A stretch of DNA of 5,177 nucleotides, taken from NCBI GenBank assembly GCA_030152125.1, contig JASLIR010000154.1:1-5177 (forward strand), given 5' to 3'. Shown piece by piece: positions 1 through 5,169 of this stretch. Positions within the stretch are counted from its first letter, which is position 1, and each line of letters starts with the position of its first letter. A program made the position numbers and the translations under genes. The notes below the pieces were generated by a model that worked only from the letters and a program-made list of their open reading frames with translations, did no database searches and was not told the DNA's origin. The DNA is from Alkanindiges sp. GTDB lineage: Bacteria > Pseudomonadota > Gammaproteobacteria > Pseudomonadales > Moraxellaceae.

Positions 1-192
1 TATATGGGCGCGCAGCATTATTTGTCCATGCAGCAGCGCTTGCTGATGTTGCAGCATAAAAAAGCGGCGGATCGTTACCAGTTCTTTTGCAGTGTGATGC
101 CAGCTGCGGTTATTGCAGGCATGCCGGATTTTCATATTGCATCGTATCTGGGGCTAACTCCGGAAACCCTGAGCCGGGTAAAGCCCAAATAA
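1..192 (+). CDS. Crp/Fnr-family transcriptional regulator, C-terminal part (5' end outside window)
   Basis: This is the C-terminal 63 residues of a DNA-binding regulator; the reading frame is open from base 1, so the start and the cyclic-nucleotide-binding-like sensor domain lie upstream. The visible part shows a stretch of the pattern RLLMLQHKKAADRYQFF, typical of the region between the dimer helix and the helix-turn-helix of Crp/Fnr proteins. It is followed by HIASYLGLTPETLSRV, the helix-turn-helix. The recognition helix carries E-x-x-S-R (PETLSR), the same spacing as in E. coli FNR, where these residues read TTGAT half-sites. The protein stops four residues after this helix (KPK end) and lacks the usual wing. 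Many short Crp/Fnr proteins end in this way, so I do not call it truncated. The sensor type (iron-sulfur, haem or none) cannot be judged. A matching Fnr-type site lies 48 bases downstream. Confidence 0.88.
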   Translation, partial: YMGAQHYLSMQQRLLMLQHKKAADRYQFFCSVMPAAVIAGMPDFHIASYLGLTPETLSRVKPK

Positions 193-239
193 AGGCCCAA
201 TAAAAATACATAAAAAATTACGACAATAAATCCTGCATC

Positions 240-253
240 TTGATAATTATCAA
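240..253. promoter_or_regulatory. Perfect Fnr-type operator TTGATAATTATCAA
   Basis: The site TTGAT-AATT-ATCAA matches the classical FNR/ANR consensus TTGAT-N4-ATCAA at all ten fixed positions. The flanking C and G extend it to a 16-bp perfect palindrome (239-254). It lies in the gap between the Crp/Fnr-type regulator and the hydrolase gene. Its centre is at 246.5. A -10-like CATAAA at 277-282 predicts a transcription start near 288-289, which puts the centre at about -42, the usual place for class II activation by Fnr. The regulator upstream carries the E-x-x-S-R recognition residues expected for such a site. That it binds here is inference. Confidence 0.72.
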
Positions 254-276
254 GGAGCCCAGTAGTGCTTCCATGC

Positions 277-282
277 CATAAA
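277..282 (+). promoter_or_regulatory. Possible -10 element of the hydrolase promoter
   Basis: CATAAA matches four of six positions of TATAAT and lies 24 bases downstream of the Fnr-type box. There is no good -35 hexamer at the proper distance, as is common in activator-dependent promoters where the activator site covers the -35 region. The call rests mostly on the spacing to the operator. Confidence 0.35.
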
Positions 283-316
283 CGCATGACACAGCATAAA
301 GGCAGGGGCTAAGCGC

Positions 317-1249
317 ATGTCAGCAACATTGAAGCAATGGTTTTTAAACGGGAAGTTTTTCCCGTATCAACAATATGAACTTTTTTATAAGCACGAAGGC
401 AAGGGGGAGACTGTGCTGCTGATTCACGGCTATCCCACCAGCTCGCTGGACTGGAAAAAGGTCTGGCCCTCATTTGCTGGGCATTACAGGGTAATAGCGC
501 TGGATTTACTGGGCTTTGGCTTTTCGGATAAACCTGCCGGCTATGCCTACAGTGTGATGGATCATGCCGATATGCTGGAGGCACTTTTCCAGCATCTTGA
601 TTTAAACAGCGTGCATTTAGTGGCACATGACTTGGGCGTTGGAGTGGTGCAGGAGTTACTGGCCCGGCGCTTACAGGATAGCTTGATACATGATAGCAGC
701 CTGTCCACCATTGCCTCGGTAGTGTTTATGAATGGTGGGCTGTTTGCCGAGGTGTACCGGCCGCGTTTTATCCAGAAACTGTTTGCTTCCGCTATTGGGA
801 CGTGGATAGCGCCCAAGATTCCTAAGTCCGCTTTTAAAAAAGCCATGGCGAAAATGTTTGGCGTCAATACCCAACCAGGCGAGGATGACCTGGACATCTG
901 GTTTGAGCAACTGGAATATAAGGATGGCCGCCATGCCTTGTATGGGCTGAACAAAGCCATTTTAGAGCGGGCAGTGTACCGGGACCGGCTGGTAGTACCC
1001 TTACAGCAAAACCTTGTGCCAATGTTATTGCTGAATGGGGCCGATGATCCCAATTCCGGTGCGCATATGGCGCAGCGTTACCGCGAGCTGGTGCCTAATG
1101 CACAGGTGATTGAGCTGGCAAGGATTGGGCACTGGCCCATGTGGGAGGCACCCGAAGCAGTATTTAGTGCCTGCCACCAGTTTATACGGCAGGTTGTTCA
1201 GGGCAGGGAGGCTACGGCTGAGCGTTTAAAATTAAGCAGCGTACCCTGA
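317..1249 (+). CDS. Alpha/beta hydrolase, MEST/PEG1-like, haloalkane dehalogenase/epoxide hydrolase branch
   Basis: This 310-residue protein has the full alpha/beta-hydrolase layout and no signal peptide, so it is likely cytoplasmic. The oxyanion loop is LLIHGYPTSS (HG at 37-38). It is followed by RVIALDLLGFGFSDKP (58-73), characteristic of the epoxide hydrolase/dehalogenase branch. The nucleophile elbow is AHDLGVG with Asp105 in place of Ser, so a covalent alkyl-enzyme or ester mechanism is expected, not serine esterase chemistry. Asp243 or Asp244 (NGADDPNS) and His272 (IGHWPMWE) complete the triad. The segment FMNGGLFAEVYRPRFIQKL (137-155) closely recalls mammalian MEST (NGGIFPETHRPLLLQKL). 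This supports a MEST-like subgroup, whose natural substrate is unknown. ATG at 317 follows AGGGG at 304-308, eight bases away. The gene lies behind an Fnr-type operator, and its last 52 bp overlap the convergent lipoprotein gene. Substrate cannot be predicted. Confidence 0.9.
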   Translation: MSATLKQWFLNGKFFPYQQYELFYKHEGKGETVLLIHGYPTSSLDWKKVWPSFAGHYRVIALDLLGFGFSDKPAGYAYSVMDHADMLEALFQHLDLNSVHLVAHDLGVGVVQELLARRLQDSLIHDSSLSTIASVVFMNGGLFAEVYRPRFIQKLFASAIGTWIAPKIPKSAFKKAMAKMFGVNTQPGEDDLDIWFEQLEYKDGRHALYGLNKAILERAVYRDRLVVPLQQNLVPMLLLNGADDPNSGAHMAQRYRELVPNAQVIELARIGHWPMWEAPEAVFSACHQFIRQVVQGREATAERLKLSSVP

Positions 1250-1947
1250 TAGCGCTCGCTGACTTCGGCAATTGGCAGGTTGTCCTTGCTGTATAGTACG
1301 GCGCGGTGGCTAAACAGTTCGGCTGGAATGATTAAAGGTTGTCGCGCGTTAGCAGCAGTTTGTGCTGTGATGGGAGGTGTAAGTTCCCAGTTTTGTGGCA
1401 GTGGCGACCACAGTAATTTGGCCTCAAAGGTACGGCGGAAGGGTGCCAGCGGCAATACTACCTTGCCAAACGGTGTGTCTGTGTTCTCAAGCAGGTGGTT
1501 CATGTCGGCTGTCAGGCGGGCAGGCACATACCAGTTTTCCGCCACAGACAGGATATGCTCACCACAGCGTAGTTCCACCAACCGGTATTTTAACGCGCTG
1601 CCATCCTTGACGTTTAAGCGGCGCAACTGTTCAGCGGTAGGCGGGTTAGCTGCGCCGGGTATTAAACGTGCGCTAATTGTTGGTTCGCTAGCCATGTGGT
1701 GGTCGGCACACCATTGTTGCAGGCTGGCGGTGGCGCTGGTGCTGCCAAGGATATTTGCATTGATGCTTTGCAGCAGTGCCAGTGCCTCCAGCCGGGATTG
1801 ATAGCTGTCCGTCCAGCCTGATGCTGATGAACTGCTTACAGGGGCAGTTTGTACACTAGGCAGCACTGTGCAACTGCTTATCATGGCAAGTGCAAATAAG
1901 CCAATAATTTGCTTCATAGGTTGTGCTTGCAGAAAGTTTAATAACAT
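1198..1947 (-). CDS. Putative lipoprotein with a chorismate lyase (UbiC)-like domain
   Basis: The product has 249 residues from the ATG at 1947, which has a GAGGA site eight bases upstream. The N-terminus has a positive residue, a hydrophobic run (IIGLFALAMI) and a lipobox ISSC with Cys26. The next residue is Thr, not Asp, so outer-membrane sorting is likely. A Ser-rich linker (about 27-45) precedes the domain. Residues about 50-240 can be aligned by eye to E. coli UbiC: LKYRLVELRCG (119-129) to its YWLREILLC segment, ENWYVP (137-142) to GRTVVP, TPFG (158-161) to TPLG, and LPIAEVSERY (224-233) to KPLLLTELF. Arg122 and Glu231 fall on the catalytic Arg76 and Glu155 of UbiC. UbiC is cytosolic and makes 4-hydroxybenzoate for ubiquinone, so an exported relative probably does something else, possibly binding a small carboxylate. 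It lies 19 bases after the SGNH hydrolase gene in one operon. The lipoprotein call is firm; the fold is by-eye homology. Confidence 0.75.
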   Translation of the reverse strand: MLLNFLQAQPMKQIIGLFALAMISSCTVLPSVQTAPVSSSSASGWTDSYQSRLEALALLQSINANILGSTSATASLQQWCADHHMASEPTISARLIPGAANPPTAEQLRRLNVKDGSALKYRLVELRCGEHILSVAENWYVPARLTADMNHLLENTDTPFGKVVLPLAPFRRTFEAKLLWSPLPQNWELTPPITAQTAANARQPLIIPAELFSHRAVLYSKDNLPIAEVSERYQGTLLNFKRSAVASLP

Positions 1948-1955
1948 GTTGTTAA

Positions 1956-1960
1956 TCCTC
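1956..1960 (-). promoter_or_regulatory. Ribosome binding site that sets the lipoprotein start at 1947
   Basis: On the minus strand GAGGA is followed by eight bases and then the ATG at 1945-1947. The alternative in-frame starts are worse: a TTG at 1983 would overlap the upstream gene, and the ATG at 1917 (MKQIIG) has no recognisable SD sequence, although it would give a more compact signal peptide. Confidence 0.6.
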
Positions 1961-1966
1961 AATGAT

Positions 1967-2821
1967 TTATTCTTTCTGATCAAGATGTTTTATCAACAGG
2001 GAAAGTAAAATTTGACCGCCTTGATCATCAAGATGCACACAATCATGCGTATATTCAAGATGGCGTGTTTTGGCGATGCTTACCCAGCTTTCCCCGAACC
2101 AGTAGTGCTTAAACAGCGATAGATAGTTATTTTTTATAAAGCGATTATATTCAAGGCTATCTGCACAGGCGTCATTCAGGTGCGGGTTTAGGGCGTATTT
2201 TTTAGCAATTTCTTCATTCAGGCCAATGTAACCAGCAGCGTATCTGGTTGATATGGCTTTAAGGCCATTAACATATTGCGGTGCATCCGAAAATCTGGAT
2301 GAACCAGCAATCAACGCCGGAGAGACCAAGGTGGTTTTAATGCCTTGCCGTTTTAAGGTAGAGGCGATGTGATCCATGTTGCGTAGAAAGGTTGCAGGTG
2401 ATGGTTTTTCCTGCAGGTCCCAGTGCTGGCTATAAAATGCGGCATAGGCTGGAAAAGAGTGCGAAAAAATATCGTTATCGCCAATTAAAATAATCACCTC
2501 CGACACATTACAGGTCAGCAGGGGATCAATCTGCTCCAGCAGTTGGGCTGATAGCCGGGCATTTTTACCGGCATTGATGAAATGGATGGAAGGATATCGC
2601 GCTGCAAGCGGGGATACATAATCAAATGACAGGGTGCCCTGGGTCAGGCTGTCTCCTAGAAAAATGATGCTTGGCTGTTGATGTTTGCTTGCGCAAAACT
2701 GAGCTAATTTGCCGGTAGTGTAGCCCTCCGGGTTGTAGTGTCCTTTAATAAGCGGGTAACTGATCAGCACGGTTAGCAGTGCGATAACTAACAGACAGGT
2801 GTAAGCAAGCTTTTTAAGCAT
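1967..2821 (-). CDS. Membrane-anchored SGNH/GDSL-family hydrolase
   Basis: This 284-residue protein starts with MLKK and one hydrophobic segment (about 5-25). It is most likely held in the inner membrane with its catalytic domain in the periplasm. The SGNH blocks are all present. Block I is FLGDSLTQG with nucleophile Ser58, block II is INAGKNA with Gly85, block III is IGDND with Asn116, and block V is DCVH with Asp260 and His263. An active esterase or lipase-type enzyme, or a deacetylase of a glycan or lipid, is therefore expected; the substrate is not evident. Between blocks III and V lies an insert (about 120-255) rich in aromatic residues that I do not recognise. The start at 2821 has only a weak purine-rich SD (AGAAGAGA). 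The gene heads an operon with the UbiC-like lipoprotein, and both products face the envelope, suggesting a shared substrate or complex. Confidence 0.87.
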   Translation of the reverse strand: MLKKLAYTCLLVIALLTVLISYPLIKGHYNPEGYTTGKLAQFCASKHQQPSIIFLGDSLTQGTLSFDYVSPLAARYPSIHFINAGKNARLSAQLLEQIDPLLTCNVSEVIILIGDNDIFSHSFPAYAAFYSQHWDLQEKPSPATFLRNMDHIASTLKRQGIKTTLVSPALIAGSSRFSDAPQYVNGLKAISTRYAAGYIGLNEEIAKKYALNPHLNDACADSLEYNRFIKNNYLSLFKHYWFGESWVSIAKTRHLEYTHDCVHLDDQGGQILLSLLIKHLDQKE

Positions 2822-2898
2822 TGGTTTTTCTCTTCTTTTACTGGCAGGGGGTCTGATCCCATCTCATTCTATAGCCGCAACTTCTTAAAAATGCTTAA

Positions 2899-2926
2899 AA
2901 TATAAACGACTTATCAGTCATTTAAA
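2899..2926 (-). promoter_or_regulatory. Possible promoter of the SGNH-lipoprotein operon with palindrome in its spacer
   Basis: On the minus strand TTTAAA (2926-2921) and TATATT (2904-2899) are separated by 16 bases. The -35 match is weak and the -10 match is five of six. An imperfect palindrome, AAATGACTGATAAGTCGTTT on the minus strand (2923-2904), fills the spacer: seven of eight arm pairs around GATA. A repressor bound there would block the promoter. The predicted leader is about 70 bases. Another -10-like hexamer, TAGAAT, lies closer to the gene, so the start point is uncertain. Confidence 0.3.
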
Positions 2927-2959
2927 TGCTGGCTTGTGTGGCTAAAAAAGGGAGGCCAT

Positions 2960-2989
2960 AAAAAAGGTGAGCTGAATGCTCACCTTTTT
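2960..2989 (-). terminator. Rho-independent terminator after the protease operon
   Basis: A perfect 12-bp inverted repeat (2961-2972 with 2978-2989) encloses the loop TGAAT. The GC-rich part is GGTGAGC/GCTCACC, flanked by an A-run on one side and a T-run on the other. On the minus strand it starts 19 bases after the protease stop and ends in six T residues. Because the arms begin and end with A- and T-runs it could work in both directions, but no plus-strand gene leads into it. Confidence 0.93.
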
Positions 2990-3008
2990 ATGAAGGCTAA
3001 AACCAGTT

Positions 3009-4376
3009 TTAACCAATCACATAGCTAATAACGGTCGATAGCCAGGATAAACTGTTATCGCTAAAGGACAATACAGCCGCGTACAGGTCTATACGGGGCC
3101 GGGTCAGTCCGCTTTTGGCATCAGTTACGGGGGTACCAGTTGCTTCAAGTCGCTGAATAGTATCATCCAGAGGCTCTGCATTGCCTGTGCCTGTAGCACG
3201 TAAAACAGCGATGGCACCAGCAACATGAGGGGCTGCCTGAGAAGTTCCTCCCATGGAGTATCCAGCAGCATCGATAATTGCACCTGGTGCAAATAGGGTG
3301 ACAAGGTCTCCGCTATTACTAAAGCAGGCTACCTGATCTGCGCTGGTACTATAGTCCGTACAACTACTCCAGGCCAGGCCACCTAAATTTGCATCATAAA
3401 CCGCGCCTACTACAATAGAGCCTGCTGTGCAGGCTGGATAGCCTACACCATTGATTTTTGCAGAGTTACCAGCAGAAAGAACAGGGGCAATGTTTGCTGT
3501 ACGCAATTGTGAAAAAATGGTGGTGAATGGACTGCTGCAAGCAGTGCTATATTCACTTCCATTTACACCAAGGCTCATGTTGGCTGCTTTAATGTTATAG
3601 GTAGTGGCGTTATTTAAAACCCAGTTCAGGGCAGCGATGATATCGCTATCATAGGCTCCGGAACCATCGAATACATCCAGACCAATAATTTTTGCACCAG
3701 GTGCAACACCGGAAGCAATGCCTGATACATTGCTACCATGTCCATTATCATCAAGTGATCCATCATCCGCTGCAAAATCGGCGGAATAGGCTACCTTGCA
3801 ACTGGCTGGGGTGTTAGGCGCCGTACAGCCAAAGGCACTATGCGTATAGTTTACACCAGTATCCAGCACAGCTACGCTGCTACCAGTACCATTAAAGCCT
3901 GCTGCAACTGCTTCTGGCTGTCTAATAAGCGGTAGGCTTTGCGCAAGGTTGGTAGTATTGACCCGGTTAGGGTAGACCGCTTTTACATCTGGATCATTCA
4001 ATAGTTCAACTAGCGTATCGCGATCAGAAATACGGTTAAGTGTAACGGGAACAGCGTAATAATCCCTAAGCGTCAGGTTTCCTGTCGCATGTTTTCCTTT
4101 AACCCTGTTTTTGATAGCAGCATGGATGTTCTGGCTGCTGGGGAACTGGCTGTTAAGTGTACTGGTTTCAGCTACGTTATATTCTACAATAAGGTCGTTG
4201 GAAGCATTGCTAACCAGCTTGCTCAAGCTGATGCCGCCAGCCTTAGCCTTATTGACTGCCTCAGCGGATAGCTGGCTAAGTGCCTGATCCGCCGTAATCT
4301 GTGCATATGTATTTATGCTGCTAAATGCAAGGACAGAGGCAACGATTACTTTTGAAAGCATCAATCGTTTTTTCAT
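3009..4376 (-). CDS. Secreted subtilisin-like serine protease (S8) with I9-type propeptide
   Basis: This 455-residue pre-pro-protease has a Sec signal peptide (MKKRLMLSKV, a hydrophobic core, cut probably after TYA at residue 25). It then has a propeptide of about 26-145 whose later part (DLIVEYN to PDVKAVYPN, 61-137) looks like an I9 inhibitor domain, and a catalytic domain of about 150-435. The catalytic residues are Asp172 (VAVLDTGVN), His213 (NGHGSNVSG), oxyanion Asn304 (SAGNS) and Ser379 (GGTSQAAPHVAG). Six cysteines (184, 193, 280, 316, 339, 351) could form three disulfides, fitting an exported enzyme. There is no PPC or other C-terminal domain; the chain ends with a short hydrophobic tail (SWLSTVISYVIG). 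ATG at 4376 is chosen because GAGGA lies just upstream and the signal peptide then starts properly. It is the last gene of a three-gene operon and ends in a strong terminator. Broad-specificity extracellular proteolysis is the likely role. Confidence 0.95.
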   Translation of the reverse strand: MKKRLMLSKVIVASVLAFSSINTYAQITADQALSQLSAEAVNKAKAGGISLSKLVSNASNDLIVEYNVAETSTLNSQFPSSQNIHAAIKNRVKGKHATGNLTLRDYYAVPVTLNRISDRDTLVELLNDPDVKAVYPNRVNTTNLAQSLPLIRQPEAVAAGFNGTGSSVAVLDTGVNYTHSAFGCTAPNTPASCKVAYSADFAADDGSLDDNGHGSNVSGIASGVAPGAKIIGLDVFDGSGAYDSDIIAALNWVLNNATTYNIKAANMSLGVNGSEYSTACSSPFTTIFSQLRTANIAPVLSAGNSAKINGVGYPACTAGSIVVGAVYDANLGGLAWSSCTDYSTSADQVACFSNSGDLVTLFAPGAIIDAAGYSMGGTSQAAPHVAGAIAVLRATGTGNAEPLDDTIQRLEATGTPVTDAKSGLTRPRIDLYAAVLSFSDNSLSWLSTVISYVIG

Positions 4377-4380
4377 GATT

Positions 4381-4385
4381 TCCTC
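4381..4385 (-). promoter_or_regulatory. Ribosome binding site that sets the protease start at 4376
   Basis: On the minus strand GAGGA is followed by AATC and the ATG at 4374-4376. An in-frame GTG at 4394 would add six acidic or polar residues (MQDEEI) before the signal peptide and would place the start inside the upstream hairpin, so it is rejected. Confidence 0.7.
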
Positions 4386-4391
4386 ATCTTG

Positions 4392-4421
4392 CACACCTAA
4401 CCGGAGCGCCGGTCTGGTGTG
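4392..4421 (-). promoter_or_regulatory. Hairpin in the leader of the protease gene
   Basis: In the minus-strand RNA, CACACC pairs with GGTGTG and ACCGG pairs with CCGGT around a CGCT loop. Only one A-A mismatch and one G-U pair interrupt the stem. It lies between the 94-residue membrane protein gene and the protease, six bases upstream of the protease SD. No T-run follows it, so it is not a standard terminator. It could protect the protease message from decay after processing, or limit ribosome access. The structure is visible; the role is inference. Confidence 0.5.
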
Positions 4422-4462
4422 TCAGGTATTGCACAATTGGACCCGATGAACCGGCATTGTTC

Positions 4463-4747
4463 TTATGGCTTTGACACCTGATTAGCCGGGTCAGTTTCGG
4501 GGTTGATTGGCTGTATTGAAAAATCACTTTTGGTATCAACCCCGTCATTTGATGAAGTGCTTTGCTGTTGCACCGGTTGATCACTGGTACTAACAGTTGT
4601 TGCAGGGGGAGCCTGCTGGCTAAATCCTGCTTCGCTGTCTGGGTATGCTGGTTGAACAGCATTACTGCTTTTTTCTGAAGTCAGGAAGTAAACCAGTAAA
4701 ATCAGGATTAAAGCGGCAAAAAAAACCAGTAGCAAACGTTTACTCAT
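4463..4747 (-). CDS. Small single-span membrane protein with low-complexity tail
   Basis: I do not recognise this 94-residue protein. It begins MSKR, then has one strong hydrophobic segment (about 5-22, LLLVFFAALILILLVYFL), and then a polar tail of about 70 residues rich in Gln, Ser, Thr, Pro, Asn and Asp (for example QQAPPATTVSTSDQPVQQQS). Positive residues before the segment predict an N-in orientation with a disordered tail in the periplasm. The hydrophobic core is long and has no clear signal peptidase site, so anchoring is likelier than secretion. ATG at 4747 is preferred to an in-frame TTG at 4762; its SD is weak (GTGAG). It lies 33 bases after the small secreted protein gene and 86 bases before the protease, on the same strand, so it is probably co-transcribed. 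It may tether or assist the secreted neighbours. Confidence 0.72.
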   Translation of the reverse strand: MSKRLLLVFFAALILILLVYFLTSEKSSNAVQPAYPDSEAGFSQQAPPATTVSTSDQPVQQQSTSSNDGVDTKSDFSIQPINPETDPANQVSKP

Positions 4748-4780
4748 ACGGGGCTCACACAAAAATGAAAATGGGTAGGT

Positions 4781-5110
4781 TTAGTTGCTAATGGTTACAC
4801 TCAGAATATCTTCGGTTGCACCACCGGATACGCAACTGCCAGTACCTGCGATATTGATGGGTGTTTTTGCTATTTTTGCAGCCAGTAATGCAGCGGACAG
4901 GGCTTTAAATTCATCAGTGCTGTTGATTTTAGTGCCAAATTTATTGGACCAGAGTGCACATGCAGGTGAACCTGTTACGGTGGTGGTTTTTAAGATGATG
5001 AGACCGGCCTGAGGCTGAACGGTAAGGGAAGTGATAACACCTGTACCTGTGCCGGCAAATGTGCTGCTGCTGGCGAGGGCAAATAGGGTGGCAATAGCGA
5101 ACTTTTTCAT
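4781..5110 (-). CDS. Small secreted two-cysteine protein of unknown function
   Basis: The 109-residue product has a clear Sec signal peptide, MKKFAIATLFALASSSTFA, cut probably after residue 19, leaving a mature protein of about 90 residues. The mature part begins GTGTGVITSLTV, with alternating beta-strand-like segments (GVITSLTV, AGLIILKTT). Then come PACALW with Cys51, a helix-like stretch (EFKALSAALLAAKIA, 67-81), PINIAGTGSC with Cys93, and a last strand ILSVTIS. The two cysteines could pair. The order strand-strand-Cys-helix-strand-Cys-strand recalls small OB-fold secreted proteins, including B subunits of AB5 toxins, but this is only a pattern resemblance. ATG at 5110 has AAGGA seven bases upstream, and a good promoter lies before it. 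It is the first gene of the operon ending in the secreted protease. Confidence 0.8.
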   Translation of the reverse strand: MKKFAIATLFALASSSTFAGTGTGVITSLTVQPQAGLIILKTTTVTGSPACALWSNKFGTKINSTDEFKALSAALLAAKIAKTPINIAGTGSCVSGGATEDILSVTISN

Positions 5111-5141
5111 TTGGGTTTCCTTTTATGTAGAACGTTTAAAA

Positions 5142-5169
5142 AATATAGTGTTTTATGTTTAAATGTGAA
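5142..5169 (-). promoter_or_regulatory. Sigma-70-type promoter of the protease operon
   Basis: On the minus strand TTCACA (5169-5164) and TATATT (5147-5142) are separated by 16 bases; each matches five of six consensus positions. The -10 lies about 30 bases upstream of the ATG at 5110, so the leader would be about 25 bases and would contain the AAGGA site. The surroundings are AT-rich. Upstream regulatory sites would lie beyond the window end. Confidence 0.6.

Noticed and set aside
193..238. Terminator after the Crp/Fnr-family gene
   Set aside because: The interval is AT-rich with a CCCAA repeat, but no inverted repeat that forms a stem was found.
259..270. 12-base repeat CCAGTAGTGCTT shared with 2099-2110
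   Set aside because: It is a short exact match, one copy being inside the SGNH gene, with no flanking similarity; chance is the simplest explanation.
309..1053. Minus-strand open frames of 87 to 163 codons inside the hydrolase gene
   Set aside because: They lie wholly or almost wholly opposite a well-supported alpha/beta hydrolase, show no domain pattern and have unnatural Ser/Arg/Cys-rich composition.
1280..1801. Plus-strand open frames of 173 and 71 codons opposite the lipoprotein
   Set aside because: They are antisense to a gene with a lipobox, a good SD site and UbiC-like motifs; their composition (many Cys, Ser, Arg, Trp) is typical of a shadow frame.
2020..2032. CTTGATCATCAAG as a second Fnr-type site
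   Set aside because: The half-sites are separated by one base instead of four, and it lies near the 3' end of a coding region.
4384..4662. Minus-strand 92-codon frame overlapping the 94-residue membrane protein
   Set aside because: It has no ribosome site or recognisable pattern and runs through the intergenic hairpin; the overlapping frame has a clear membrane segment.
4785..5012. Plus-strand 75-codon frame opposite the small secreted protein
   Set aside because: The opposite strand has a signal peptide, SD and promoter; this frame has none of these.
3009..5110. AB5 subtilase cytotoxin operon
   Set aside because: The protease has a long propeptide and ordinary secreted-subtilase motifs unlike SubA, and an extra membrane protein gene lies between the two; only the fold question for the small protein is kept.
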